Assembly (NCBI GenBank): GCA_907163345.1
Contig: CAJQUN010000024.1
Location: 5,766,001 to 5,830,000, forward strand
Direction: 5' to 3'
Origin: Haberlea rhodopensis
Lineage: Eukaryota; Streptophyta; Magnoliopsida; Lamiales; Gesneriaceae
DNA length: 64,000 bases
A program made the translations under genes and the position numbers. Below the pieces are notes generated by a model, which saw nothing but the letters and a program-made list of their open reading frames with translations, was not told the DNA's origin and did no database searches. Shown piece by piece: positions 34,902 through 47,677 of the stretch. Numbering within the stretch: position 1 is the stretch's first letter; each line of letters begins with the position of its first letter.

Positions 34902-37900
34902 ATGACGAAAACACCTACTGTTTCGGGTCGGTGGATTCCTGATGATGATCTCTTATTGAAGAATGCAGTTGAGGTAATGTAATTTAGGTGATTTTTGCCC
35001 TATGATTGTTCTTGTTAATATCACGCTCCTTGTTATATTCGTTAATTTCGATGAGGAAAATTGAAGGTAATTTTTCTTGAATTAATTGAATCCAGTGGCT
35101 ATTGATAAAATATTATGTTGCAAAAGCATATGATTGTGGCGTGGAGTTTATCAATATTTTGTTACGTAAGACTTGTTGCTTAAGACTTAAATTTTTTTTT
35201 CCTTTTGTTTCTCGTGTTTCATCAGTTCTTTATCATGCATATGTGGTGTCTAGTTCTAGACTTGTGAGAAGTTCTTCTTTGTGATACTACTTTGTTTTTA
35301 CATTCTTCGATGCTAAGAAAGAAGCACGGTGCTGGATGATGTTTGCAAAAATGCAAATATTCTCTCTTTTTTTGTAGCACATATTGAATGTAAGATATGG
35401 ATTGTCTAATTTGAAATTTTAAGTTCTGTTCGTTTTTTTCAGTTTAAGACTAAACCTTGATGACCTTCGAGGTGAGGAGAGAGTATCTCTTTCATGTCAA
35501 CCTGTTTTGTCTCTTGAAGATTAAGAAAAGCACATGGATTGAAGATTGTTTTGTTTCTTGTTGTGATTTGGCCTGGGGAAAATTAGAATTCATCATTTAA
35601 GAACCTGCTTTTGATAAATAGCTTAACTCGCCAAAACTAAATGGAATAAAGAAAAAATAAAAGCAGCAGAAACTCAAAGCAAGCTTCTTCTTAAAATTTT
35701 CTATATCCAGTAGGACAATAGAAGAAGCTCAATCACCTACTGAGATTGTAAAATATCTAGTTATGTATAATATACCTCTACTATGACCTTGTCAACGTTT
35801 TTCAGCAAAATTGCTGTTTAACACAAAATGGTCGAACTCTTCTGTAAGCCTCAGGTTATATCTCTGTCTGGTACTTGTCAATTTATAAATATATTAACCC
35901 AAATTCTCCCAACTCCAACTCTCAAAAACTCTATGGAAACTTCTATTACCCTTTCATTGCTCAATCATATTGGTGTTTATATGCTTTTATAATATTGAAA
36001 TTGAAATTGTCATAAATTAAATGAAAAGAGAGTAAGAAAAAATGAAAACAGATTGCTGTGAATGCAAGTGCGTCGTTGATGATTCGAGAGTCTACATAGG
36101 AATGCTTTTATATGTATAATTTGGCCTGATGCAACAAAGTGTCTGAACATCTTTTTTTTTTATTCTCTTAGGCATTTGATTCTAAATCTGATACTTCTCA
36201 TTCTCTTGGTCAGACTTCGGACATTGCCAACACTGTTTGGTGATTTCCTGTGATCCCCAGTTTCTCGTGTCGGGCTCATGTTGACTAGCAGAGACTCATC
36301 AAGGTCCTGTAAATTACTCACAGTATTTCTGTTCTAAAAGCTCTGGCATTCTTTTATGTCCAATCCATGGTCTATGACCCATTCCTAATTTTTTTTGCCA
36401 ATCATACTGGTGTTTTCTTATGTTTTTCTAACATTGAGAACAACCAGAAAACAAAGCTAGCTGACTTGAAAGTCCATGCTTGAATTTATATTTTTCTGTT
36501 CCAATGACAATAAACCTTTTCACCCTTACTTTCCTGATTCCCTGCAGCCTTTTGATTCTGACAAATGCACTAAATCCAATACGTTTCATTCTCTTGGTTA
36601 CACACTTCAGACCTTGCCAGCCCCATATGGTGCTTGCCAATCATCCCAAATTTTGGAGCTCATATCGAATAGTAGGGAGTAGGAACTGAGCAAAGTCCAA
36701 CAAACTAGTTACAATAATCTCCCAACTCCTTGATGAACTCCAGTTCTCAAGAACTTTGCCATTCTCTCGTGTCCAATCCGTTGTCTGTGACCTCATAATT
36801 TATATTTGTCCATCATGTTGGTGTTTCTTATGCTTTCCTGATTTATAGAGTGACCAGAAAAAAATTGAAAAGAGAGAGAAACTGAAAAATAAATTACTTG
36901 AATGCCAGTGCTTGAGTTTATATTTTTTCCTAATGATAATAAACCTTTGGAGCACTTACTTTTCTAATTCCTTCTTAGAAGTTTGATTCTAGCAATGCAG
37001 TAAGTTTGATGCCTTTTGTCCCTTGGTCAGGGTGGTGCATCATTGGAAGCACTTGCTAAAGGTGCGGTACAATTTTCTAGCAGATTTACTTTACGAGAAC
37101 TGCGTGACAGATGGTACTCTCTTCTCTATGATCCAGATATTTCAGGCCAATCATCTACTCATATGTTTGGGCTTGAGATCTCTGGCTTCAGTCCTTCATC
37201 AAAGTTTATTAGATCAGAGAACAACTTGAAAGGAAATAAAGAGATCTCAAAGAAGAGGAAATTGGAGAGCATCCGAAGGAAATATTACGCCATGCGAAAA
37301 AAGTTTCGTAGTGAGTTTTTCGGTAGCTCTGATCTAGGTTTATTTGAACCTGAGCCTTGTGAATTCAGTGGTCGTGGTGCTGGTTTTCGGAAGAGGGCCA
37401 CACTTGATGGTAATTCTATGGGTCAAAGTTGTATTCTTGGAAATAGACTTTCAGATCATTTACAGCTTCAGGAAGAAGACTTGGATATTCTACGGCATGC
37501 CTTTCCAGAAACCGTAAGGGATATTGCTGTGGTTTCGGATACAACTAATGTATCTCAGACAGTATTCCCACATTCCATTGAAGAAAATTGCATGAATGGA
37601 ATGCTCGGACGTTATGGATTTGATAGAAATGTTTCTCCGTCGTTAACAGGTAGTGGAAACAATATTTTGAAGGCAAATATCGAAACAAGACATGGCTCGC
37701 TTACTCTCAAACATTGTTCAATAAACGAAAATACTCGAAATGTTCCTGTTGAATTTGAAGGTTTACCATTTAAAACCACTAAGTCTGATGACTATGCTTT
37801 TCAAGAAAATGTATTTGCATCTGAACAACCTCACTTACGCCACTTGAGAGTACAAGACATATCGGCTCCTCCTTTGCCGGGTATGTGCCTGCAAGATGCG

Positions 37901-40900
37901 GGTCAGGTTTCTGATGACATGCTTCACGATAGTGCTGATGGTCAGGAAAATAGATCTGCAGTGCACACAGTTGAATTTGCGGACCCAGATTCACTTTTGA
38001 ACCTTTCAAATGAGAATGAGATTCTCCTGATGGATGTGGAGGAAATGCATGCAGAGGATCAACATTGTTCTAATAATATTATTCCAGTTATTCGGGACTC
38101 TCGTATTGACGATCAGGAAAATGATGTCGCAGTGGTTAATATTGAGGCTGTAACAGTTTCAGAAACTAATTTTACACTTTCTCCTACTGCAAGTCCTATG
38201 GTGTTGGAAGCCACTCCATCCTCTGCTTATGGAGAAGAACAAATTAATCCCCACTCAGTGGTTAATGTTTACTCGAATTCAACTGATATCACTGAACTCA
38301 GTGATGGCCAGATCTGCTGCACGTTGAACTCGGAGGATACTGAAATTCCATGCAATGACGACATATTCTTGCTAATCCATCCTTCCACATCATTTGGTTC
38401 TTCTGTAACACAAGTTGATCTCAGGGGTTCTATAGATGCATCTGCCGTTGCTCATGGGAAGAATTACGAGCAAAATTTTAATTTTCCAACTAAATCAAAA
38501 GATTGTTCGAAAGCTTTTGGGGGACCTCAGAAGGTTGGAATACGCAGGTCATCAGAATCACATTCCGCTGACCAACATGCTGGCTTTTCAGCGAAAACTC
38601 AAATGACTGATTCTAGAACCAAGACCCTACTTCCTGGGTTTGCCTACGAAGCTAATGGAGATCCCAGTAAAGGTGGATTAACACACACAATTTCATATAC
38701 ACCTAGCAATAGTTTGACAGAGAAAGAAGTTGCTGGAGTAGCTGTGAGGGTACTTAACTTTCCCTTGCTTTTAAGTATTTATTTTGCTTATTGGAGGATG
38801 TGATTGCTTTGACATCTATATCTTAGTCTATTCATTGCAAACAGGTGAGAGACAGCCCAGCAACAGTCGCTGAGATGATACAATTTGCAGATGCAAATTC
38901 TGGAAGAATGGCATTTCCTGAATCAGCTGCAAATTCCTCGGGGTCAGATCAGGAAGAATCACTGATTGATGCTGAAGTGCCTTATTTTTCTGATATAGAA
39001 GCTATGGTATAACATCTAACATTATTAGCGTTTAATTAAATGTATGCCTGTCAAATCGTTTTTTCCTCGAGTTTGATTTTGTAACGTATGTTTACAGATA
39101 CTTGAAATGGACTTAGATCCATATGACCAAGACTCTGTCACTACTAGTCAAGGTAATAAATGCTATGCTGTAGTCAGTTAATGAATTCAATGTGTTTGTC
39201 ATACTGTAAATAGCGACCATTATCGAACACTTTCATATCATAATTTGAGTGCAGACTCCTGTGTCAGTGCCTTTATCATTTTAACATGTTTCTTTCCTCA
39301 TGTAATGTTAGATTACTTTCATCCCAATCAAAGTCGTCTCAGTATGACATTCATAAATAGCATTGAACTTTTATATTGCTTTTCATCCACTGTCTAGAGA
39401 TAATGGTAGACTCATATTTTGTCACATTTAAGCATTTACTGAGTACCATAGGCTGAGCACTTTTATAATGTATTTCAGCCTTTTGACTGTCTATAGATGA
39501 CGTTTGCATGAATGGTTGCCTACATCTATTCAATTATTGAGTTTCATTTTACTGCCATTATGGTGCTTGGTAATGACTGGCTCATTTTGTTAACTTAAAT
39601 TTCAGCTACAAGTTATATGTGTGATGATGCTAAGAGAACAATCATTAGGTTGGAACAAGGTGCTCGTTCCTGTTTGCAAAGAGTAATGATGTCTCAAGGA
39701 GCTCTTGCTGTCTTGTATGGCCGATATCTGAGGCATTATGTTAGGAAGCCTGAGGTTCTCTATCATGATCCGTAGGAAATAAGATAAAGAATTGATTTTC
39801 TTATTTAATTTTTTTCCTTTTTTTTGCTTGTTTTCCGCTGGAGGCACTTAATTTTGAAAATTTTGAAAAGAAAAAAATCAGTAGCATTATCCTTTACAAG
39901 TTGTTCAAGGGTTATCTATCAATTTCTGCAATCAGCATGCATGATTAATGCACCTCAACTAAAAATTTAGTAAATACGTTTACGGCTCATTGATTAATGC
40001 TTTGGCTACCCGGGTAAACTTGTTTATAAGAATTGTATCAAATTCTTTTTCCCCTATTTTCTGTATCCATTTTTTTAGATTTTTTCAGCTGAAACTTGTG
40101 GATGTCTCATTTGCATTTTATGAACTGAGCAACATGTTTTCTGTTGTTAAAAAAGTCACAATATTGCTCCAAACAGTATGTAGTCCCAAATTCCCCGTAA
40201 TATGGCTATTGTTCATCTGGCACAAAAATTCGTTCTGATGAAAAAATAATTTGTCTTCTTTTAATGTGCATAATAAGAGTATTTGTTAACGACTCTTGCC
40301 CAAAATTTTGTCTTGACTTCATTCCACTCAAAAGGCTCAATGAAAAGGAAATACTTCATTCAACTCATGAGGCTGGTAAATAATAGGTGTTATGATACTA
40401 CATTGATGTCTGTTTGCTTGTTTATACCAATTTAATATCAACAGACACCTGGGTTCTTGTCCAAGGAAATCAAAAACTTCATTCAACTGTCAGGGCTGTT
40501 AAAATATCTTAATTTCCATTGCTTCGTTGTTTAAATATGTTTCTTGTGTCAATTTTTTGTGTGTTATAGATCATGTTTCCCTTGTTACTCAGGCCTTGTA
40601 TTGTTAAGCCCTTTTCTCCGGTCTTTTGAGCTGACCATGAGTTAATTATTTGTAGTGCACTACATTTTGTCCATGTAGACATGTTTTAGTTTATCCAGAT
40701 GAAAGCCCAATGAACTCTTGTTTACAGGTTGTGCTTGGAAGATCGACAGAGGATGTTGTTGTTGATATTGATCTGAGGAAAGAAGGGCGAGCTAATAAAA
40801 TATCTAGGCGGCAGGTGTGCTAATGTTTTCTTCTTTTGTAGCCTCTTTAACGATGAATCTGAGAGCATTGCTTATGAATTAGACTTACCAAATGCATGTT

Positions 40901-43284
40901 TTTACTGCGTATGTCAGAGATTGATCAGAATCCACCATGGACAATGATGTCATGTTTTTTAGCCATTATAGGAATGACTATTAGGTTGTTTGGTGGTAAA
41001 AAAAACCATGGATAATGCCCTGAAAATTATTGGCTTGTCAGTATCATATAATGACTTCTAGTTTATGGTTGTGTTGGTAATAGTTTTGTTGTGACTATGG
41101 CATATTTGAAGAAGCATGTGATTTCATATGTTATGTAAAAATGGAAGAAACTGGATCCTTGATTTAAAATATGGTGATTCTGAAGAGGAAGTAACCAATT
41201 GACCAGACTAATCTTTCTGTGGAGGCGGTGAATGTTTTTTGGTTCTCTGGAGCACGGCTCTTCTGTTTTTTTTGTTTGTTTTGGGGTTAGCATTCTAAGC
41301 ACTAATGCTTCGATCCGGAATTCCGCAAACCGTACAACTAGTAGTGGGCTCACTCCCTTAAGAGTCTCCGACCCCATGACGTCAGTCGTCAGTCTGGACA
41401 GCTAGAGATTTATACTTGGGGGGAGTATAGAGAGAAGTAGTGAGCCAAGAGTGAAAGACCGGTCTTTGTGATTTCTTATCCAGAGGCATACTTGGACTCC
41501 TTTCCTTGGACCAATATTTAACGTATTCACCTAAATGGACACTCGGTAATAAAGAATTTCTTGACAAAAAATGCTTCTCTTCAGGTTCTTATGCTCATAT
41601 TAAAGACTATGTTTTCAACCATGTCATGCATGTATACCCTTCATTTCAGTATAAATGTGTAGGTTTTCAATTATTGACCTTAATGCTTGCTTGGAAAATG
41701 CTTTTATATAACATAGGATGTAATCTAACTAGCCAGTTCAAAAATGGTAATTCCTTTATTTAAGTTTCTGATTTGAGTGGTCTACACGAATCAATGATTG
41801 ATTGAAATTATTCTGTTTTGAGATTGATGAAAGTCTTTTGTGTCACGTAACTTGGGTGTATAGCTAATATTGTTTTGGTGCATATTTAGATAACAAAATA
41901 TTATATGACACGATTCATTTTTTTTTCTCAGGCAATTATCAAGATGGAAGCTGACGGATCTTTCGTTTTGAAAAACCTTGGCAAGAGTTCAGTGTCTGTT
42001 AGCGGCATGACAATAGAAACTGGACAATTTCTGAGCCTTAGTTCCAGTTGTTTAATTGAGGTATTATTCTTGCACACTAGATATTAAATCAATTGTTTGG
42101 TTCTCAATCTAAGGTTTCATCTTGTGATCAACTTTTTCCGCTCTATGTAACCTATTTCATAATTATTTGAAATTTTTCATGGTCATTGATGTCTGGTGCG
42201 TCCGATTCATGAAGATACTTTCACTATTTTCCTGTGTTCCGTTTGGTCTCTAAAAACAACACACTACAGTGACAAAATCCATATTATGATGGGTGCTCTT
42301 GTCATCATCATCGTATCTCTCAATTGTTGTATAAATTGATGTTAGGCTTCATTTTAAATTTGTGTAAGCTTCATAATAGAAAAAAAAACTCATCGTCCTG
42401 CAAACTGCAAGTAGGATACCACTAACCATTGTTGAGTTTGTTTTGTAACGTGCCAGTATCTGGATTTTATACTCAATCAAACTGTCATGCAACTTTTTAC
42501 TGAAATTGACCTGATTGCCTAAGAGTTTAAATTAGCATAGAACTGGGCATATGGCTTTGTTCCATTGCTTTATCCCACACAAAAGCAGCTATCCTCCTGC
42601 TCCCAGGTAATTGAGATGTTATTCCCTTGTCCACGGCAACAAATGTGAATTTAGTGACATAGTTTTTAAGGCATTGATATAATCTTCTTTATGAACCATC
42701 TAGTGCTATTATTTTTCTTATTAAACTTAGCAATATATCTTTTCACTCACTGATATAGTCTTCTACTTTTAAGAAACATCAACTTCTATTATTACTTTCT
42801 TACTAAAAAGTTTAAAAGTGTATGTCAAAGATATAGCCTCATACCTTGTCAATGCGTTCACTGGATTTGAAAACATGTGTAAGGCCTTGTCTAGTTTATG
42901 TTTAGGAGATATGTATATCATCACATAAACTGTAGCGTACATAGAAAATTAGTTCACAAATCTTCGTTTCAAATTCATTTGGCAACTCTTCAGTTTTTGC
43001 AATATATTAACCAAAAGTACCAATGTCATTAGCTTGACTGTACAAGATATATGACAATCACTCACCGACGTAGGTTTTCGATTTTGCGTTTGCTGCGCTA
43101 ATATTTGATAACAAATGATTTTATGAGCTCCGAATTGTACATAATTTTTCGAAAAAAATATGATATGCAGATAAAGGGAATGAGTTTCGTGTTTGAGATC
43201 AATGAAAGATATGTGAAGCAGTACTTGGTAAACTTTAGCCAGAAAAATAAAAAGAAGTCCATCAAATTCGAACGGTTCGCCTGA
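34902..43284 (+). CDS. MCRS_N-FHA domain protein, eight exons, 828 residues
   Basis: Exons 34902-34973, 37031-38749, 38845-39006, 39098-39152, 39606-39754, 40728-40814, 41932-42060 and 43171-43284. All introns are GT-AG and the frame is continuous (2487 bases with stop). The N-terminus (GRWIPDDDLLLKNAVE joined to SLEALAKGAVQFSSRFTLRE and RDRWYSLLYDPD) is the microspherule-protein N-terminal, SANT-like module. A long low-complexity middle encoded by exon 2 has a basic patch (KKRKLESIRRKYYAMRKKF) that may be a nuclear signal. The C-terminal part is a forkhead-associated domain: KPEVVLGRSTEDVVVDI, NKISRRQ, LKNLGKSSVSVSG and GMSFVFEIN. FHA domains bind phosphothreonine peptides; homologues in animals belong to chromatin complexes, so a nuclear role is inferred. 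The gene looks intact and functional. Confidence 0.92.
35900..37030 (+). repeat. three diverged direct repeats in intron 1 of the FHA gene
   Basis: A segment of about 410-440 bp recurs three times: markers TTGGTGTTTATATGC at about 35970, CTGGTGTTTTCTTATG at about 36408 and TTGGTGTTTCTTATGC at about 36819. Each is followed by AATTTATATTTTT, AATGACAATAAACCTTT-like and TTTGATTCT-like blocks. The third copy ends at exon 2, so the acceptor region seems to have been duplicated upstream along with intron sequence. Confidence 0.6.
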
Positions 43285-43569
43285 AGATGAATCGTGGGCA
43301 TATCAGCGTATGAAAGCTGGGAGAAAGGTGTCTTCTTGTTTTGTTTTTTTTTCTGTATATATTATTAGAAGAGTTTTTGTCTGAATGCATGTATATATGC
43401 TTCTCCCCCTGGACATAATTTTTTACTCCAATGTTATGTAATGTAGCATGTTTGTTATTGTGTCCAATGTCTCAATCTAATCCTTCCGAGTACCCACGTA
43501 TTTAATTTTTCTTCAGTGTGAATATAATATCTTCTTGGTAGTAATTTTATCAAATCACATTGGGTTTTG
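43285..43569. other. 3' flank of the FHA gene
   Basis: Follows the TGA at 43282-43284; presumably the 3' untranslated region. Nothing else seen. Confidence 0.5.
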
Positions 43570-43707
43570 TGTTAGTGTTGTCATTGTTGAGTTTTTGTGG
43601 ATGATCTCATGACAGTAAGATCATGAGTTCGATTCACATGTTAGCCCGGAGGTTTACCCAATGCGTGAACCTCAATGGTAGTGGTCGCGGGTTCCCTCAT
43701 CATAAAA
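43570..43707 (+). mobile_element. possible tRNA-derived SINE
   Basis: Contains GAGTTCGATTC (about 43625-43635), which matches the Pol III B-box consensus, and further right CGCGGGTTCCCTCATCAT followed by A7, as in the 3' end of plant SINEs. The A-box and target duplications were not established, so the boundaries are approximate. Confidence 0.4.
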
Positions 43708-45012
43708 AAAGATGTATATCTTTCTAAGTCTGGCAGTATTTTATTCTATAGGTTGGATGTTTACTCAGAAAAGGAAAAGAATTATACTTTCTGTCACAAA
43801 AAAATACATATTAATCTTACACAGTATGAGAAGATGTAATAGTGCAAAAAATAGTTTACCCTAAGTTATGAGCATTGGAGAAATCAGGAGTGGATGTCTG
43901 ATCAATTGCAAATTCCAAAATTGGTTCGAAAAAGAAAATTAAAGAATCATGATCATGTTATTACGCACTTTATGACCGATGATTTTAATGTTTATCGGCT
44001 ACATTGATCAGTATCTTACTGTAAGGAAGAAAGATGCAATAAATAGTAAAAGAAAACAAAAACAAAACGATAATGGTTTTAAGACGAAACTACATTGTGT
44101 TTTATTCGGGTTCTGGTTTGATTTGAAAAATATATAAAACGAATATATTGTTCCCATTTTGTAGGATTAAAGTATGATAAATAAAACAATGGCAATAATA
44201 TGTCCTTGGAAAGAAAAGTAAATGGGAGACAGGATAATGAAGACATGTGAGACTTTTTTGTACTAACATTGCTTGTATATCATGTGGTGCATCTTAGATT
44301 CCTCCACTTTCTGTGTATTGGGAGTATAAATGGAAGCCATGATGATGACTGTTTTATGTGAATAACCAATAGGCCAACTTGATGAGAATTATAAAAAATT
44401 TCGAGGTAAATTTTATGTTTTTTCCCAATAAAATATACCAAAAAACCGATTTATTTGAGTTTATTTCAGTACTCTCTCGCTCTGTTGATATGCCCTAGAC
44501 TGTTTGCACTGAGATGATGCCAAGGAATAATTCTATCTAAGAGTCTTAAAATAATGAGAGCTAGTATGTTAATATTATCTCTACTCATCAGAAGTTGGGG
44601 AATGTAAATATCCACAATCATCGATACAAGATAAGATATGGTTAGGTTGATGATGCTCTCGAGAATGCTGCAATCCCATAACACTGTTCATGTATAACAA
44701 CAACCCGAACATAGGATGCGGATTTAGGACGCAGGTTTGGATGAAAGTATCGATATCATATATTATTTTAGAAAAACTAAATAAGATATTTTTTAATTAA
44801 AAAACTTAGATCTTTCCTGTACAGTTGTACTGTAGCATGACGCACAGATTAAATGCCAACAACTGTCACACACTACACTTTTTACCCTCAAACTGAAACA
44901 ACTCTCCACTCTCCTGTGAATCAAACCTATTCAAGGTTCAAGAAGAAACACCTTTGAATCATCAAACCTCTTTTCTATCAATCCAACCATCTAAATTTAT
45001 GTAATATTGAAA
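43708..45012. other. spacer and probable promoter of the LRR gene
   Basis: AT-rich sequence with no reading frame of note; the small minus-strand frame at 44466-44684 has no recognisable motif. The last few hundred bases should hold the promoter and leader of the LRR gene; no clear TATA box was chosen. Confidence 0.45.
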
Positions 45013-46299
45013 ATGTCATCATCTTCTGCTTCTCCTTCGATCCCACTGATCAAGTTATTCATAACAACATTTCTCGTTCAAATCTTTATGCATGCAGATT
45101 CAACCACCCACTCCAAGGATTTACAGGCCCTGAAGCAGCTCAAGGCCGCTATCAATCCCACCTCAATAACCCCCGGTTCCTGCATTTATTCATGGGACTT
45201 CACCCTCGACCCCTGCGACAACCTCTTCACCAACAAATTCACCTGCGGCTTCCGCTGCGATGTCGTACTCAACTCCGTCTCACGAGTCACCGAACTAGCC
45301 CTGGACTACGCCGGATACTCCGCCTCACTCGCCGCCGTTTCTTGGAACCTCCCTTACTTGAAGAACCTCGACTTATCCAACAACAACTTCGCTGGCACCA
45401 TACCCAGCTCGATCTCGCGCTTGAGTCGGTTGCAGCGGCTCGCCCTCTCGCGCAACTCGCTATCCAAGGCGATCCCCGCCTCTCTCGGCTCGCTTCCCAC
45501 CCTGGAACAGGTGTACTTAGACAACAACATGCTCGAGGGGGGAATCCCATCATCTTTCAACGGCCTGAAGAATTTAAAAAGACTCGAGCTTCAAAGAAAC
45601 AAGCTCGGCGGAGCGTTTCCTGAGCTGAGTCAACTAATTAATTTGAATTTTCTTGACGCAAGCGACAATGCAATCTCCGGCAAGCTGCCGGTGTACCTGC
45701 CACCGTCTTTATACGAACTAATAATGAGGAATAACCAAATAGAAGGGAATATCCCGGCGGCTCTCGTCAATTTAGCTTACCTGCAAGTCGTGGATTTAAG
45801 CCACAATAAGCTGAGGGGGGCAGTCCCGGCGAGTCTCTTCATCCACCCGTCGTTGCAGCAGCTAACTCTTTCATTCAATCAGTTCGGGTCGGTTCAAGTA
45901 CCCATCAATATGGGTTTTACGAGTCAGCTTGTATCAATTGACTTGGGTAATAATGATATCCACGGGTTTTTACCCGGGTTCATGGGTTTAATGCCCAGAT
46001 TATCAGCTCTATCATTGGAGAATAATAAGTTTTCACTTTTGATTCCGACCCCGTATGTGTTGAAGGTCTTGGTTGCGGGTTCGGGTCAAGATATAGCCCA
46101 GTTTGAGAGGCTTCTACTTGGAGGGAATTACCTATTCGGACCGATTCCGGGTCCTTTCCTGGAGCTGAAACCGGGTTCCGTAACGGTCCGTTTGGGGAAT
46201 AACTGTTTGTTCCGGTGCCCGGTTAGGTGGTTCTTTTGTGATGGTGGGGTACAGAAGTCCTTGGTGGAATGCAGAGGTTTTGGGCCCATCATTCCTTGA
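45013..46299 (+). CDS. secreted leucine-rich-repeat protein, 428 residues
   Basis: Single exon, ATG at 45013. Residues about 10-30 (LIKLFITTFLVQIFMHADS) form a signal peptide. A plant LRR N-terminal region follows with SKDLQALKQLKAAINP and a Cys pair around WDFTLDPCDN. About ten plant-type LRRs cover residues about 100-390 (LKNLDLSNNNFAGTIPSSI, LEQVYLDNNMLEGGIPSSF, LQVVDLSHNKLRGAVP). The C-terminal cap is Cys-rich (NNCLFRCPVRWFFCDGG). There is no transmembrane segment and no kinase, so it should act outside the cell as an LRR protein like the ectodomain of receptor-like proteins; a ligand or partner cannot be inferred. The frame is intact. A 13.6-kb retrotransposon begins 34 bp after the stop codon. 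Confidence 0.88.
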   Translation: MSSSSASPSIPLIKLFITTFLVQIFMHADSTTHSKDLQALKQLKAAINPTSITPGSCIYSWDFTLDPCDNLFTNKFTCGFRCDVVLNSVSRVTELALDYAGYSASLAAVSWNLPYLKNLDLSNNNFAGTIPSSISRLSRLQRLALSRNSLSKAIPASLGSLPTLEQVYLDNNMLEGGIPSSFNGLKNLKRLELQRNKLGGAFPELSQLINLNFLDASDNAISGKLPVYLPPSLYELIMRNNQIEGNIPAALVNLAYLQVVDLSHNKLRGAVPASLFIHPSLQQLTLSFNQFGSVQVPINMGFTSQLVSIDLGNNDIHGFLPGFMGLMPRLSALSLENNKFSLLIPTPYVLKVLVAGSGQDIAQFERLLLGGNYLFGPIPGPFLELKPGSVTVRLGNNCLFRCPVRWFFCDGGVQKSLVECRGFGPIIP

Positions 46300-46333
46300 G
46301 TAGTGTGATTCTTCTTTATTTTATGGTCCCTAA

Positions 46334-46822
46334 TGTCACACTCCGGAACTTTCTAGCGGATTCCGGCATATTAAGAGGCTTTGGGACATTCCGGAAGCTC
46401 CCAGAAGTTTGAAGAACACTTTAGAGCACCCCGGAAGATTCTAGGTCCACTTGTATATTCTTTTGTAATATAGAGTTTTCTAGAATCTTGTAGGAGATAT
46501 CCATATAGAAACATGTAGAAGTGTAGAAGATCCTAGAAGGTCATTCTCCACCATTAGATCAAATCGATCACAACCATCCATTGAGGAGGTGGACTTGTAT
46601 ATATAGGGGGTAGGAGTTCATTTGTAATCATCAAGTTTTCAATCCAAGTATCAAGCATTCAAGTAATACAAAGCATTCTCCACAACTCTCTTTGTGTTCT
46701 TTCTCTTTCTAGCACTTTAGCAACCAACTTGGGAGAAAGGCTGACTTGCTAGCAACGCGGGGTTACTAGTCAAGTGCCGCACGGGTTCGAGAAAATCTGG
46801 GTGAAACTCTCATCCCGTGACA
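46334..46822 (+). repeat. outer gypsy 5' LTR
   Basis: Begins TGTCACACTCCGG, ends CATCCCGTGACA. TATA-like TATATATAG at 46598-46606. No difference from the copy at 59430-59918 was seen. Confidence 0.95.
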
Positions 46823-46824
46823 AG

Positions 46825-46841
46825 TGGTATCAGAGCCTAGG
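46825..46841 (+). other. outer gypsy primer-binding site (tRNA-iMet)
   Basis: TGGTATCAGAGCCTAGG, two bases after the LTR, complementary to initiator-methionine tRNA. Confidence 0.93.
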
Positions 46842-46964
46842 TCGGCTCTTAAAGCTTCCGCACTCAAGGTTGTTCGTTGGTGTTTGCTAGAAGAAAGAAT
46901 GTCGGACTCAGGGGTGGTCCAACAACCTGAGAAGCCGGAGAAGGCACCGAGGAAGGGCCGAGGC

Positions 46965-47570
46965 TAGGGGTGTGCAATCGGTCAGTTCGGTTAATAACCG
47001 AACCGAACTTTGCTATAACCGATAAACCGAACTTATGTTTCATATAACCGAACCGAACTTTTTTTCATAATAATCGATGTAACCGAAACCGATAAAAATA
47101 TCGGTTATATCGGTTGATGACCGATATAACCGAACTTTTCTCTAAAAAAAATTCAGCGGAGATCGAGTAGACGGCTTCACCTAATCTGCGCTTCATGTCC
47201 ACCGATCGTTCATTATACTTTCAAGTTTCAATTATGAGTTGGGGTTGAATGGGTTATTGACTTATGTGAGTATAACTTTTGGAAGGCTAATAAGTAATCA
47301 ATCATTTCAATAAGGTTAATCCAAATTTTATAAACAAGCCCAGTAGCATGGATGGTGGCCCAAATCCAATTTTTTAATTTAAACAATCCTAATCGGTTTA
47401 TTCGGTTAACCGAACTTTTAAAAACTAAAACCGTAACCGAAACCGATTTAACCGATTTAACCGATGTTTTTTTTAAAAATAACCGAATTACCGAACTAAC
47501 CGAACCGGACTTTCAAAATTATTCGGTTCTGTCAAAAAGTTCGGTTTAACCGACCGTTTGCTCACCCCTA
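46965..47570. mobile_element. hAT-type MITE inside gag
   Basis: 606 bp flanked by the 8-bp target duplication GCCGAGGC (46957-46964 and 47571-47578). Ends are imperfect inverted repeats: TAGGGGTGTGCAATCGGTC at the left, complement TAGGGGTGAGCAAACGGTC at the right. Subterminal regions are packed with CGGTTA/TAACCG and CCGAAC motifs. There is no transposase, so it depended on one encoded elsewhere. The 8-bp duplication and end sequence fit the hAT superfamily. Confidence 0.92.
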
Positions 47571-47677
47571 GCCGAGGCCAGTCAAGGGAACCCTCGGTTG
47601 ACTTTATGGGTGGCATGGAGAACCGGATGATCCGACTGGAGCAATACATGGCGGATCACTCCCAAGCCTTCGAGGAG

